NCBI GenBank assembly: GCA_026770025.1
Contig: JAMXDE010000037.1
Span: 496,001-560,000 of the forward strand
DNA length: 64,000 nt
Direction: 5' to 3'
From: Craspedostauros australis
Taxonomy: Eukaryota > Bacillariophyta > Bacillariophyceae > Mastogloiales > Achnanthaceae
Shown in pieces: positions 1 to 10,122 of this stretch (positions within the stretch are counted from its first letter, which is position 1; the number at the start of each line of letters is the position of its first letter). A model generated the notes under the pieces. It had not been told where the DNA came from, searched no databases, and worked only from the letters and a program-made list of their open reading frames with translations. A program made the translations under genes and the position numbers.

Positions 1-3000
1 AAGCGATGTCTGGGCGTGTATTGGTTGCCAGGTAGAGTAGCATACCTACCACGGAGCGGTAATTCCAGTCTTCCGAATATGGTGGCTCGTGATCGTCGGC
101 TCCGAGAGCTTGCTGGATGGTTGGCGTGGCATTCGGTTTACACTTCTGCATGCCAACCGTGTCGATGACCTTCTTGATGAGTCCGCGTTGAAGCATGTGC
201 ACCGTGCCTGCTTTTGGATCGTGCACCAGTTGAATGCCCAGGAATTCGGTGAAAGAGCCTTCCTTCTTCAGTTCAAATCCACGGTTGCGCATGGAAGCAA
301 TGAATGCCTCCGCCTCCTGCTCGGTCTTGGATGCTATCCCAGCGTCATCCACATACAGGACGATCATCATGCCCTTGCGCATGAATAAGCACTGTTCCTG
401 ATCGCATGCTCGAAAGCCTTCAGCGGTCAGTGCCTTCAGCAGGTGTTCGTACCACAAGCGTGGAGCGATGTTGAGGCCATAAAGACTTTTGTTGAGTCTG
501 AGACAGGTGTTGCGACCGTTGGTGGAATGGAATCCCCGAGGAAGGTGTAGGAACACAGGCTTGTGTATCTTTGCCTGCGCGAATGCATTGGAGAAGTCGA
601 TGGAGATTGTAGACCAGTTCATGATGGTGGAAATGATGAGGAAGGTTCGTACCGACGACCAAGCGACGACTGGAGCATACACGGACTCGTTGGTGTCCAT
701 CAAGTCTCCGCGACAGCACCATCGTCCTTTGTATTTCTTGACCGTACCATCAGGAAGCCGCTTGCGTCGGAAGACCCAAGTTCCCGGAAAGATACGTGAG
801 GTAGCTTGCGTCTTCGGCACCTCATCCCATGTGCCTTTGCTGATGAGTTCCCGAATCTCGGCTTCAGCTGCTTGCATCCATTGCGCTTTATCGTTGTCAC
901 GCATGGCTTCGTCGAATGATAGGGTATCAGGGTCACTGCTGGAAGCTTTGCAGATGATGGCTGTGTTGGCAAGGTACCCAGTTGCGTCTGTCTCGAAAAA
1001 GGGGCGCATCTCCATCTGGACGTGCAGGATGTTGGATGGCTCTGCTGAGGATCTGGTGGCACTGAGGACATCGCTGCATTCCTGAAGCAAGCATGTGCTC
1101 ATGTGGAAGTTGGACAGTGGTGCGAGTTCGTCGTTGTCCATCTCGAATGTTCCCATGAGGGCGTAGTATTCGTCGTCGTTGTCTTCCATTTGGTCATCCT
1201 GTGTGGTGATCATCTCACCACCTCGTCCAAGCATGGATGCAAGTCCATAGAGCTGCCTGGACATGACAAGAGCGACGATGCGAATCGAGGATGAGAGCTG
1301 ACCCAGTCGTCTCAGCATGGACACACGTAGCTGCGACGTGATGGTGTCAAATGCGCTCTCAGTCTCTCGTATGTGTTCCGCTGCTTCATTGGGATCGCAG
1401 ATTTGGATTGGGTTCGACCACGGGCGCATCTGAACACGCCACTCATCGATTCCATTGACGCTGAAGAATGGACTTTGTCCAAAGGGGAGTAGATGTCGAA
1501 GACGAGTTGGTGCTTGCTGAATGCTTGGTGGCAAAGGATGGTTCTCAGAGCTGGATCCGTAGGTGGTGCTGAGATCATCGGCGATGCTGTGAAGTAGAGG
1601 AACGAGCTCCCTCGCGAAGGTTGATTCCATATGGGGGTTCATGTGAAGCTGCTCAGCGATGTCTTCCCGTACTTGGATGGCCATGCGAATGGATGGTCGC
1701 TCAAGCATGTCAATGTTGGCGGTCGATGCGTTGTCTTCTTCGGTGAGAAGGACGATGATATCACCTCCATCATCGTCGCAGTAGCGTCCTCCAAGAGTAT
1801 CGTAGTGCAGGCGTGTTGGAGGCGCTCTGGTACGCTGTCCCATGATACGAGCCGATCGTCGGGTAGGCTCCCTCTGTTGACGAGATTTCGACGGCTTGCG
1901 AGGAGTAGATCGCTTTGGCTTGGCAGGTGTTGTTGCACGTCTAGGCGACGGTTGCGCCGTGATGGGCATTGGTGGCGTCCCTCCCTCTTGGGGAGAGTCT
2001 GGTAGCGGTGGGAGCTCCTCGTCATCAGCATCGGCCAATGGAGGTTCATCACGTTCATTTTGTGACGAAGGTGATTTTGTTTGGAACGGAATAGTCTCTG
2101 GCGTCGAGTTCGCAATTGGCGAAGGCGGGTTCGAATTCAACGGCGTTGATGGCACAGCAGAGGATGGCGTTGCGATCGGTGGCTGGACCTCAGCGACGTC
2201 TGGTGATGGATTGTTTGGAGTTGTCGGTGGCTCAGCGGTCTGCTCCGGTGCTTGGGTGAGGGGAGCAGCCGGTGGGTCATCGGCAAGTGGTACCAGAGGC
2301 CGGTTGTCGTGATCGGCTTCATCCGTTTGCTGTTCTCGACGAATCTCTCTGTCTGTTCGCTGAAGAGCTTCCTCTTCTTCCAGGAGACGGAGATCTTCCT
2401 CATCGAACGGATATTGGTACTCAGTTTCTCCAAACATCTTCACCCAGTCGTCCGATCCGAAGTCAGGTAGCTCCCTCGGATCAGTTGCCACGGTGGCAAA
2501 CCAATCATCAAAGACCACATGATATTGGGATGTGATGGATCCAGTGCGAGGGCTGAGAAGTACAGGAACCGTTGATGAGTGTCGTGCAGATAGTCCCATG
2601 TTGACATAACGTTCGCTGCGTGGTTCCCAGCGAGGGATCTTCTTGCCATCAGCGATAGTCTTGTTGAGGACGTATGCAGGTGATCCCCACACATGCAAGT
2701 TGTGCAAGTGCTTGTGGGGGAATCGGACCCGTGAGAAGATGTCATATGGCGACAATCCAGTGGTGTGATTGGGGACGCGGTTGAAAACATATGCTGCATG
2801 GACAACCGCCATGGGCCAGATGTTGGGTTCGTAGATCTGTGGCCAATGAATGCAGGCATGCATCATCATGGTCCGTGCCATGGAAACGATGGTTCGAATG
2901 CTGCGTTCCACAACGCCATTGTGATGATGAGCACCGGCTCCGGCAAAACGATTGATTTGTTGGAATCGTTCCAGCTCTCTCGCATAGTCCTTGGATGTGA

Positions 3001-6000
3001 AGACCTGTGCATTGTCCGATAGATAGGACTGCACGACGATGCCGAGGTCCCTGCAGGTGTCTTCGAACGAGTGCTTTGCTTTGAGCGTCGAATGGGTGTC
3101 GAGCGTGGTCACTGGCTCCACGTGGATGTACCCCGATGCGTGGTCAACGAAGACAGCTCCGCCGCAGTACATGTCCTTCTCACTTGTCTTGCCATATCCG
3201 GTGAATAAACGACCGGGTGTGCGGCCGATGAAGTGATCAACCGAGACTTGTTGTCCTGGACGAAGATGATCCGCCCTGAGGACACCTTGTCTGTCACGGA
3301 CGATTTGTCGACGGATGCCTGGAGCTGGGCGCGCATGTTGCTTGCCGAATTGACAGGCAGTGCACTTTGGATAGTCAGTGATCTTGGATGCTGCGGTCTG
3401 GAGCTTGCGTTTGGCCTCAGAATGAGCCAGCATTCCAGACCGGAAGAGGAACTGGATCTTGCGGAAGTCCAGATGACCGAGTCGGAAGTGCCAGCGAAGG
3501 AGTTCTTTGCTTGGTTCCGACAAGTTGAGGTTGTTCTCGGACACCGTCGTCACAATGCTGTTGAGGGCCCTTGGGATGTGTCCAAGGTCCTTCATGCGAT
3601 ATGCGGTGGTTGTTGGTAGTCCGCTGTGTGGATGGTAGATTGCCACAACTGGTCCTCGTTCCTCATCTCCAGATGATCCTGATAGGGTGCACGAGTTGCC
3701 GTCCGCTCTGAGATGCTCGTCGGGGTATTCGCGCAGAAGACAAGTGGTGCTCAAGAGCTTCACTCGCGAGGATGGGATGTAGTAGGCTGGAAGTCGGATG
3801 TATCGAAGGTTCCCTTTCTTGTCCAACATGGCCCATTCCACGGTGCCGCGCTTGGTGACTTGCGTGCGCTTGAGAAAGCCGCTGAGGAAGATGGGCTTGT
3901 GTGGCGTTTCCACTCGTCCGACGAAGTCCCGAATGTCATTTGTGACACACACCGACGCTCCGCTGTCCCAGATGACTTGAAAGGTGGACTGGCCTTCGTT
4001 CTGGCCATGCGGAGTATCCATCAGGGAGAGGAGTCTGCCAGCTCTTGACGTGGGTGGAACGTTGATTGCCATTGCACCATAGAGTTGGTCAGTGATGTCA
4101 CGCTCATGTCCCAGGACGAAGAAGCTCCGAAGCATACTGATGAGCCTGATGGCTTGCTCAGAGACGGCTTTTGGGATTGGAATGTCCCAGTCACGTCTGC
4201 CGATGGGTTCTCCTGGGTCAAAATCCTCTCGGGCTTGTTCTGATGTGGGAGTGGAAGCTTCGTGATGGCCATTGTGTTGGTATCCGCGGTCTTGGTCGCG
4301 AAGAAAGCGTTGGAAGGATCCATCTGCGAAGAGCTCCTCGTACAGTCCGGATGGATTGCGTGTGAAGCGATTGTCGTTGCGAAGGCGCATCGGATAATGC
4401 GGATCCACATGCGCTGGTCTCTTGTTGTGGCGTCCACGTTTCTTCCGAGCCTTGTTCCAACGAGCCTTTGCATGTCGAAGATGTGCTCGTGGTGGGTGCT
4501 TGGGATCGTCCGATGGTCTGCCATGTAAGTAGCCAAGGGCGGTTGCTGTCCCTAACCACAAGAAGATGGCCACTGTTTTCCATTCATGGAGGAGTCCGAG
4601 GAGGATGATCTGAACCAGGCCGAAGATGAGGGATGGGTTGGTCGTGAGGAAAAATTTCAGGATCCATGTAAGCATGTGTTGCAGATGTTTCCAGAATCCA
4701 ATTTGGTTGGTTGGTTCTGTTTCCATCATGCACATCCATGCCGAAGGGTCGATTGCAAGATTGCCTTGGGCCTCCTTCCTGCCCCCGAAGTTCTCTTGGT
4801 GTTCCGATGTACCATGAGAGATACGCCAGTGCTTGCACTTGGCACACCAATGATATGTCTTGTTGTCCATGAGCTTCTTCTGGGGCTCTCCTTTGCGAGG
4901 TGGTGTGGTCTTCCACGAGTTCTTTCGCGATTGGCCACGATCAATCTTCCTGTTTGTCTTCCTCCCTTGGTTAGGCTTCCGATTTCCAAGCAGTGGACAG
5001 TTGGCCTTGATGTGACCAGGCTTGCCGCAGTTGTAGCAGCTGACAGCGACTTGGGAGTTGCCTTTGCTGGACTGGATGAGCGTCCAGGCTTGGCTGATGT
5101 CTTGGTCCAAGGTTGCTGCCGCATGAGCGCCATGGCGAGGAATGGATCGGTCCTTTGTGCGTTGGTGGGCATGCCAGCGTCCGTCTTCCACCTCGATGTT
5201 GTAGAGCAGCACAGCCTTGCGGCAAATGTTGCGCCATGTCATCTTGTGTTGGAGGAGGAGATGTTTTGCTGGTTCTCGGTCCATCAGCCTGGTCTTCATC
5301 AGGAGATCGTTGAGGAGCGATGACATGTCATGGAGATCATGCCGAAACTTCTCTCCATGACCACCTGGGCCACCTGCATCGAGGAAGTTGTTGACGATGT
5401 TGAGCAGGAGGTTATCATCGAACGCGTTGGCCTTCTCGAGTTGCGTGCACCAGGTGTCCAACTTGTCGCACATGAGCTCGATGTTCTCTCCCGGAAACTT
5501 GTTGGGTTTGAGATGACGGACTTGCTCCTTGATGCGCTCGTACTTGTCGTTGGTGGATGGATCGCTGCCCATCACCAGCTCAACCACGAGCATGCGGATG
5601 TCATGGTTGTACTCTGGTTGGGCTCGTCCACTGGTCTTGCGGAAGAGGTCCTGGTCCACGGATCCCTTGAAGAGACGGTATGCTGTCATCATGTTGTACC
5701 GATCGTACGCGTCATAGAGGTCCTGGTGGTCGTTGATGGTATCAATGACGTTGTCTGAGGTGTAGATACCTGAGTTGTCAAAGATGCTCACCATCTTGGT
5801 CTTGTCCACTGGGCTTCGGACGTAGGTGATGGCATCGATTCCTCTCATCTCACACTCTTCCTTCAGCTCGGAGAGGAAGTTGAGAAGATCGTCGCCGCGC
5901 TTGTAGCGTGGGCTGATTCCTTTCTCCATGGTGACTTGGATCTTGGATTCAGCACAGCTGTTGGCGGGGCGTCGTTGGTACGGATGGTGGTATCGCTTCT

Positions 6001-6670
6001 TCTCGCGCACCAATCCGCTCCAGTCTGCCTTCGGTGCTCCACCAGTCCAGGCCATGTACCGACGTTCTTCGGCACAGACTCCTCCCATGATGGGCTTGGT
6101 CGGTTTCTTGCCGACCTTGCCTCCTGGACCAGCTGAGGGTCCGTTCCCGCCTCCGCCGCCACCATCATCATCGCTTGGGTCGCTGTCGTCTCCGGAGTCG
6201 TCTCCGCCACCTCCACCAAAGAGATCGTCATCATCGTCCGAGATGTCACTGGCATCGTTGTCCTTGCTCTTGTCATCGTCGATGTCGTCGTTCTTTGGTT
6301 TGTCGTTCTTGCGGTTGCCTTCGTCATTGGGCTCCAAGACGTCATCCAGTCCCTTCATCATGATGGGTGACATGATCTCACTGATGAGCTTGCTGGCACC
6401 AAGGATGCTTCCTGGGGTCGCGGGATCCGACTTCATCAGTCCTTCGTATGCCTCCATACGTTGCTTGAGATTGGCCTCTCTTTCAGCCAGTATGGCTTGT
6501 GCTGCTTCGAGCTGGGCCTTTGCTTCGTTGAGCTGGGCCTCGTCTTGCTTCAGACGGGCCTCACGGAGATCCACTCCATCATCGTCATGCTGTTGGATTT
6601 CCGTTCGATCGGTTTGTTCTGCTGCTGCGGTCTCGCCAGGCAGCACCGTGTCCTTGCTGGCATCAGTCAT
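1..6670 (-). CDS. Copia Gag-Pol polyprotein, C-terminally cut by the window edge
   Basis: The frame is open for about 2,220 codons from the ATG at 6668-6670 to the left edge. In order it shows an Ala/Glu-rich coiled-coil-like stretch (residues about 25-75), an acidic Asp/Gly linker (about 120-170), a Gag-like region, and a CCHC zinc knuckle CYNCGKPGHIKANC (545-558). Two strongly hydrophobic segments follow (about 666-716). The aspartic protease motif is WDSGAS (901-906). The integrase has a zinc-type HHCC region including FRLGH and a D,D35E triad (D1145, D1219, E1255). A Ser/Pro-rich linker leads to reverse transcriptase with DFSNAF and the catalytic YVDD (2106-2109, bases 344-355). The element copies itself through RNA and integrates into host DNA. 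The order of integrase before RT identifies Copia. The hydrophobic pair between Gag and protease is not a usual Copia feature. Confidence 0.93.
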   Translation of the reverse strand, partial: MTDASKDTVLPGETAAAEQTDRTEIQQHDDDGVDLREARLKQDEAQLNEAKAQLEAAQAILAEREANLKQRMEAYEGLMKSDPATPGSILGASKLISEIMSPIMMKGLDDVLEPNDEGNRKNDKPKNDDIDDDKSKDNDASDISDDDDDLFGGGGGDDSGDDSDPSDDDGGGGGGNGPSAGPGGKVGKKPTKPIMGGVCAEERRYMAWTGGAPKADWSGLVREKKRYHHPYQRRPANSCAESKIQVTMEKGISPRYKRGDDLLNFLSELKEECEMRGIDAITYVRSPVDKTKMVSIFDNSGIYTSDNVIDTINDHQDLYDAYDRYNMMTAYRLFKGSVDQDLFRKTSGRAQPEYNHDIRMLVVELVMGSDPSTNDKYERIKEQVRHLKPNKFPGENIELMCDKLDTWCTQLEKANAFDDNLLLNIVNNFLDAGGPGGHGEKFRHDLHDMSSLLNDLLMKTRLMDREPAKHLLLQHKMTWRNICRKAVLLYNIEVEDGRWHAHQRTKDRSIPRHGAHAAATLDQDISQAWTLIQSSKGNSQVAVSCYNCGKPGHIKANCPLLGNRKPNQGRKTNRKIDRGQSRKNSWKTTPPRKGEPQKKLMDNKTYHWCAKCKHWRISHGTSEHQENFGGRKEAQGNLAIDPSAWMCMMETEPTNQIGFWKHLQHMLTWILKFFLTTNPSLIFGLVQIILLGLLHEWKTVAIFLWLGTATALGYLHGRPSDDPKHPPRAHLRHAKARWNKARKKRGRHNKRPAHVDPHYPMRLRNDNRFTRNPSGLYEELFADGSFQRFLRDQDRGYQHNGHHEASTPTSEQAREDFDPGEPIGRRDWDIPIPKAVSEQAIRLISMLRSFFVLGHERDITDQLYGAMAINVPPTSRAGRLLSLMDTPHGQNEGQSTFQVIWDSGASVCVTNDIRDFVGRVETPHKPIFLSGFLKRTQVTKRGTVEWAMLDKKGNLRYIRLPAYYIPSSRVKLLSTTCLLREYPDEHLRADGNSCTLSGSSGDEERGPVVAIYHPHSGLPTTTAYRMKDLGHIPRALNSIVTTVSENNLNLSEPSKELLRWHFRLGHLDFRKIQFLFRSGMLAHSEAKRKLQTAASKITDYPKCTACQFGKQHARPAPGIRRQIVRDRQGVLRADHLRPGQQVSVDHFIGRTPGRLFTGYGKTSEKDMYCGGAVFVDHASGYIHVEPVTTLDTHSTLKAKHSFEDTCRDLGIVVQSYLSDNAQVFTSKDYARELERFQQINRFAGAGAHHHNGVVERSIRTIVSMARTMMMHACIHWPQIYEPNIWPMAVVHAAYVFNRVPNHTTGLSPYDIFSRVRFPHKHLHNLHVWGSPAYVLNKTIADGKKIPRWEPRSERYVNMGLSARHSSTVPVLLSPRTGSITSQYHVVFDDWFATVATDPRELPDFGSDDWVKMFGETEYQYPFDEEDLRLLEEEEALQRTDREIRREQQTDEADHDNRPLVPLADDPPAAPLTQAPEQTAEPPTTPNNPSPDVAEVQPPIATPSSAVPSTPLNSNPPSPIANSTPETIPFQTKSPSSQNERDEPPLADADDEELPPLPDSPQEGGTPPMPITAQPSPRRATTPAKPKRSTPRKPSKSRQQREPTRRSARIMGQRTRAPPTRLHYDTLGGRYCDDDGGDIIVLLTEEDNASTANIDMLERPSIRMAIQVREDIAEQLHMNPHMESTFARELVPLLHSIADDLSTTYGSSSENHPLPPSIQQAPTRLRHLLPFGQSPFFSVNGIDEWRVQMRPWSNPIQICDPNEAAEHIRETESAFDTITSQLRVSMLRRLGQLSSSIRIVALVMSRQLYGLASMLGRGGEMITTQDDQMEDNDDEYYALMGTFEMDNDELAPLSNFHMSTCLLQECSDVLSATRSSAEPSNILHVQMEMRPFFETDATGYLANTAIICKASSSDPDTLSFDEAMRDNDKAQWMQAAEAEIRELISKGTWDEVPKTQATSRIFPGTWVFRRKRLPDGTVKKYKGRWCCRGDLMDTNESVYAPVVAWSSVRTFLIISTIMNWSTISIDFSNAFAQAKIHKPVFLHLPRGFHSTNGRNTCLRLNKSLYGLNIAPRLWYEHLLKALTAEGFRACDQEQCLFMRKGMMIVLYVDDAGIASKTEQEAEAFIASMRNRGFELKKEGSFTEFLGIQLVHDPKAGTVHMLQRGLIKKVIDTVGMQKCKPNATPTIQQALGADDHEPPYSEDWNYRSVVGMLLYLATNTRPDIA

Positions 6671-6933
6671 GCTGATTCACTTCTTGAGCGTTTGCCTTGC
6701 AGGTGGCAGATCTTGTCTGCTTGTTGTCGATATCGTTGTCGCCGCGTGCTGGGATCCAACTTCCTGGCGGAAGGTGTGCACAGGATTCTGAGCTCCGGCG
6801 ATGGTTGGTGGGCTGTTTCGTGAACAGCGGTTGGTAGTCTGGACTACTCAAGCTTCTTGTTTTGCTTGGGTAGTCAGGGGTATTCGCTGCGTTGCGTTGT
6901 AGCAGAGGAAGCGTAGTTAGTGGATTCGAAGAA

Positions 6934-6949
6934 CCACTCGCAGCTACCA
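6934..6949 (-). promoter_or_regulatory. Probable primer binding site of the Copia element
   Basis: Read on the minus strand the site begins TGGTAGCTGCGAG, which starts with the TGG that pairs with the CCA end of a tRNA. It shares TGGTAGC with the primer site of the small LTR element in unit A, so an initiator-Met-type primer is plausible. It lies about 270 bp upstream of the Gag start. The call rests on position and the first seven bases. Confidence 0.4.
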
Positions 6950-6956
6950 GTTAAAT

Positions 6957-7620
6957 TGCGTTAGTTCGCGTCGTTTTTCGCGTGTCCGAGATGTCCCCGT
7001 AGATGGAACAAATCCGGATTGGATCGTTTGTTGTTGTTGTTGTTGTTGTTGACAATAGGGACGGACTTTGTGTTTTTGTTGCTGTGAGAAAATTGTTTGT
7101 TGCGTTGCCTTGAGCAAGCGTTCAATGTCGCAACTCGGACCGACTGATGAAGTCGTTTGGTGTCAGAGTTTACGATGGGAAGACGAGAGTGAATGCAATT
7201 GATTTGTACTGTGTTTGAAGAGTGTTTTGAGTTGTGAACTTTTGCATTTTATGATTAAGTTGATGAAGACAATGAAGATGATGATGAAGACAAGGAAGAG
7301 GCAACAATCATGCAGGACATGTTTCTTGGCAGTGTTGTTTGCAGGAGATTTCCTGCAGACATCGTTGTGTTTTCTGTGGGGCAAGACACTTGGTTGTGTG
7401 CCTTGTTTCACTCCCTTCTTGCAGTGTATCGACTCTTTGATCATCCCATGTTCTCCTGTTGATCTTGGTTCGTTGCTGAGCAGCAGAGAGCTGTTGGGCA
7501 TGACTCTTTCTTCTATCATGCTAATCATGTCAAGGGCTGGGATCTTACAGCCAAGCAGTCTTTGCAGTTCGATGCAATCACTCTTGTGATTCAAACATAA
7601 GCTGCAATGAACCTCTTGAC
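6957..7620 (-). repeat. Probable 5' LTR of the Copia element
   Basis: This non-coding stretch between the primer site and the outer end of the element starts TGTCA and would end CGCA on the minus strand. It contains a (GTT)n microsatellite at about 7026-7051. The matching 3' LTR is outside the window, so both edges are estimates. A 143-codon minus-strand frame inside it has no recognisable domain, and I do not count it as a gene. Confidence 0.35.
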
Positions 7621-7850
7621 AGGCATCTGTGATTGGTAGTCTCCAATCCCTTGTAGCTTGATAATTCTCACTTGGTCTTGGTTCGTACCCAGGGGTACGC
7701 GCTTCGCGTTGGCGGACAGTCGTGAGAAAACCAAGACCAAATATTTTTGGGGGGAAATTGTCAAATTGGACTAATCCGATTACAAGGAAACTCCGAAGAG
7801 TGTCCTGCTGTCGGACGTCCAGGGCCTCATGTTGTAACTGGTGGCATCAA
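7621..7850. other. Spacer with a nested inverted repeat, no gene seen
   Basis: The spacer joins the retrotransposon to unit A. It holds a perfect 12-bp inverted repeat, TTGGTCTTGGTT at 7672-7683 and AACCAAGACCAA at 7729-7740. Within the loop is a second short stem, CGTACCC at 7684-7690 and GGGTACG at 7693-7699. No coding frame, LTR-like end or target duplication is visible. It could be a remnant of a small inverted-repeat element or simply a structured site. Confidence 0.5.
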
Positions 7851-8447
7851 GATACCGAAGCACACCATGTTCCCGCGCGCATTGTGTCACTCTGATTGGC
7901 AAAGTTCCAGCCTCCACGCACACATCACATCACACCACTCGAAGCGCTGAGGCTGCATCGATCGGAGCATGTGTAGTATCGTGGTTGACTCCCCCAAGAC
8001 CATCACAGAGGGATGTGCCTACTCATATTACACAAACAATGGTATCACATGAAGAGGCACAACTGCACAGCGTGGCCAAGTCGGGCACCATCGAAGGTCG
8101 TATCGTGCGAGCGAGCGAGCTAGTCAGCTTCGGATCATGATGTAGCTGTCCACGGTCATATCATATCATACCACGCCATACCATACCATACCACGCCATA
8201 CCATACACAGTGGTGGAACTACGCAAGTCCATGCAGGCGTGTTGACTGACGACACGTTGCTTCATGATGAATGCACAGGATCATGGAATGGAGGACAGCA
8301 ATCTTGAGCAGATGAGCTCATAATCGCCATCCAAGCGCAACTGATTTGGGACCACATACTCTACCTGCTCTATCAGCTCTACTCGTACGATTGTACCACC
8401 AACAGGGACGACCACCAATCATCAACAACAGCGACAACAAGAAACGG
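7851..8447 (+). promoter_or_regulatory. Unit A upstream block with small conserved ORF
   Basis: Homology to the other units begins at GGTGGCATCAAGATACC. The block carries, in order, the CCCCCAAGACCATCACAGAG box, a small ORF at 8039-8140 (33 codons starting MVSHEEAQLHSV), a GAGC-rich run, a (CCATA)n tract near 8165-8205, and a CT-rich run just before the gene (CTCTACCTGCTC). The same order occurs before all nine LRR genes, so I read it as their promoter and 5' leader. Transcription start and any intron are not visible. Confidence 0.5.
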
Positions 8448-9905
8448 ATGAACCGCGACGTGGATGCTGTCGCCAACACCAATACCAACAGCCATCATGA
8501 TCCAGGCTTCAAGACTTTCTGGAAACAACTCCATCAAAGATGGTGGATCCCGAAGACTGTATTCAATGTGCAGTGTCATCCAAAACAGCAGATTGAATGC
8601 TACAGTGTCACACCCAAGCGGATGGAATACTGGGACATGGCAATCGAAGCAGGATTCACCTTTGCTGACTTGGAATCGATGAAGCGGCGGCACAAACATG
8701 TTGCTCTATCACCTCGTGTTCTATTGAGCGATTCGTTTCGCCAGGGCTGCGGGCGGATGTGTATTCGATCCCTGTATCTGGAATTCGGCACCATTGATCA
8801 ATTCGGAGAAGAAGACAAGCAAGCGATTCGCTTCGTGCTTCGATTGGCTGCCGAACACCCACTCAAATCTTCATTCGACGAAGGCATCCGCTTGCATCGA
8901 TGCTTCGTGGAGATGAAGCAGCTCCACGATATCCCTCTTGTGACACATCATGTGGATTTGCGCTCATGTGATCTTGTTGATTGTGACAAGCTCATGTTCA
9001 ACATCTTCCAAAACTCCAAACACGTTCATTTTAGTTTCTGTAAACTTGCCAATGGGGGCGCCGATTTGTGCAGATGGCTGTCCCCAAGCAATTGCAGCCT
9101 CACCGAAGTATCCTTTTTCTGCGCTCATATCACTTGCGATAGCTTGGCAAAGCTATTCCAGTCAAACAAGCGCATCAACAAGCTCAACATCAATTTCGGT
9201 CTGGTCCACAGCGCCCACTCAATCTACTCACAACAAGAAACCGACCAGATCATGCAACTCCTTTCAGATGCATCACACCTGAAGGAGCTTGGTGTTTCCG
9301 GTATTTGGATTGGGTCATCGGAGCCAGAGCAGATGACAAGGTTCGACGCATTGATCTCGCTCCTGGGAAACAAGACCTTGTCATCTCTCACATACCCTGT
9401 CGTTGGGAATCCCGACATGTTTGAAGGTGCGCCCGAGATCTTCTCGGCACAGATGGAAGCACTTCAGCAAGCCTTGGAGCAGACTACCCAACTCACCTAT
9501 CTCGACATTTATCCACGCCCGCCTGACGAACATGTCCATTCATACAATGCGCTTGTTGAACGTATCTTGCGGCGAAATCATCGCAACAAGGTGAGAGCAG
9601 TGCTGTGTTCCCTTCCAACATGGTCGCGGCCACTGGCCCTGTTTGGAGAGATGTTGATGAGAACAAGCAAACATTGGGGTACAATGGATGCACTGGGCCT
9701 AATAGGTACAATGGATCCCATGAGCGAGACTTTTGACATTCTGCTGCAGGGCAGTGAGACGTTGAAACAGGCGCGGGATGACAAGAGAGCGGATCGGCTC
9801 GTCCGAGTTGATGATGCTTCTGCTTGTTGTGTGAAAACGAAAGGCACATCGATGATTGGCGCGATCCTGCATTGCCTTGGAGTACTCTGGTCGTCGAGTA
9901 ATTAG
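8448..9905 (+). CDS. LRR protein, unit A
   Basis: The predicted protein has 485 residues. About residues 165-300 contain irregular LRRs of roughly 27 residues, with repeating L/V-x-L-x-x-C blocks such as VDLRSCDLVDCDKL and CKLANGGADLCRWL, most like the ribonuclease-inhibitor type. The N-terminal third has no domain I recognise, and no signal peptide or membrane segment is seen. LRR domains bind proteins, and the partner here is unknown. The start chosen is the ATG shared by all nine copies; the frame is open further upstream but has no earlier ATG. The C-terminus is the short type shared with units E and G, ending WSSSN. About 215 bp separate its stop from the convergent monooxygenase copy. 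Confidence 0.78.
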   Translation: MNRDVDAVANTNTNSHHDPGFKTFWKQLHQRWWIPKTVFNVQCHPKQQIECYSVTPKRMEYWDMAIEAGFTFADLESMKRRHKHVALSPRVLLSDSFRQGCGRMCIRSLYLEFGTIDQFGEEDKQAIRFVLRLAAEHPLKSSFDEGIRLHRCFVEMKQLHDIPLVTHHVDLRSCDLVDCDKLMFNIFQNSKHVHFSFCKLANGGADLCRWLSPSNCSLTEVSFFCAHITCDSLAKLFQSNKRINKLNINFGLVHSAHSIYSQQETDQIMQLLSDASHLKELGVSGIWIGSSEPEQMTRFDALISLLGNKTLSSLTYPVVGNPDMFEGAPEIFSAQMEALQQALEQTTQLTYLDIYPRPPDEHVHSYNALVERILRRNHRNKVRAVLCSLPTWSRPLALFGEMLMRTSKHWGTMDALGLIGTMDPMSETFDILLQGSETLKQARDDKRADRLVRVDDASACCVKTKGTSMIGAILHCLGVLWSSSN

Positions 9906-10122
9906 AACAGCGCATGAAGACAGCATTGATACTCTGGTGAATGTGTATGTGTGTTGTTGTACGAGTGAGATGGAACAAGGGAGATGGTTGGGTGATTGTG
10001 ATTGCGTGCGGTAATTGGAATGTCTAGATTGTATGAGTATGGCTGGTCCATCAACAGCAAGCGAAAGCTGTCCACAGAATCTATCTACCCCACATCGCGA
10101 TTTCGCACTGCTCCATACATTC

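Larger units (their letters stand above)
1..7620 (-). mobile_element. Ty1/Copia LTR retrotransposon, 3' end beyond the window
   Basis: An LTR retrotransposon lies on the minus strand. From its 5' side it shows a probable LTR, a tRNA-type primer binding site, a leader of about 270 bp, and one Gag-Pol frame in the Copia order protease, integrase, reverse transcriptase. RNase H and the 3' LTR lie left of the window, so LTR age and target duplication cannot be read here. The outer boundary is placed at the TGTCA end near 7620 by resemblance to LTR termini only. The polyprotein frame is uninterrupted, which suggests a fairly young, possibly active copy. Confidence 0.88.

Noticed and set aside
7163-7594. 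A 143-codon minus-strand frame in the LTR region
   Set aside because: It lies inside the proposed LTR, has no recognisable domain, and contains a low-complexity hydrophobic run only.
8346-8447. A 34-codon N-terminal extension of the unit A and G LRR proteins
   Set aside because: It has no ATG and would need a TTG start. The other seven copies lack it and share the downstream ATG.
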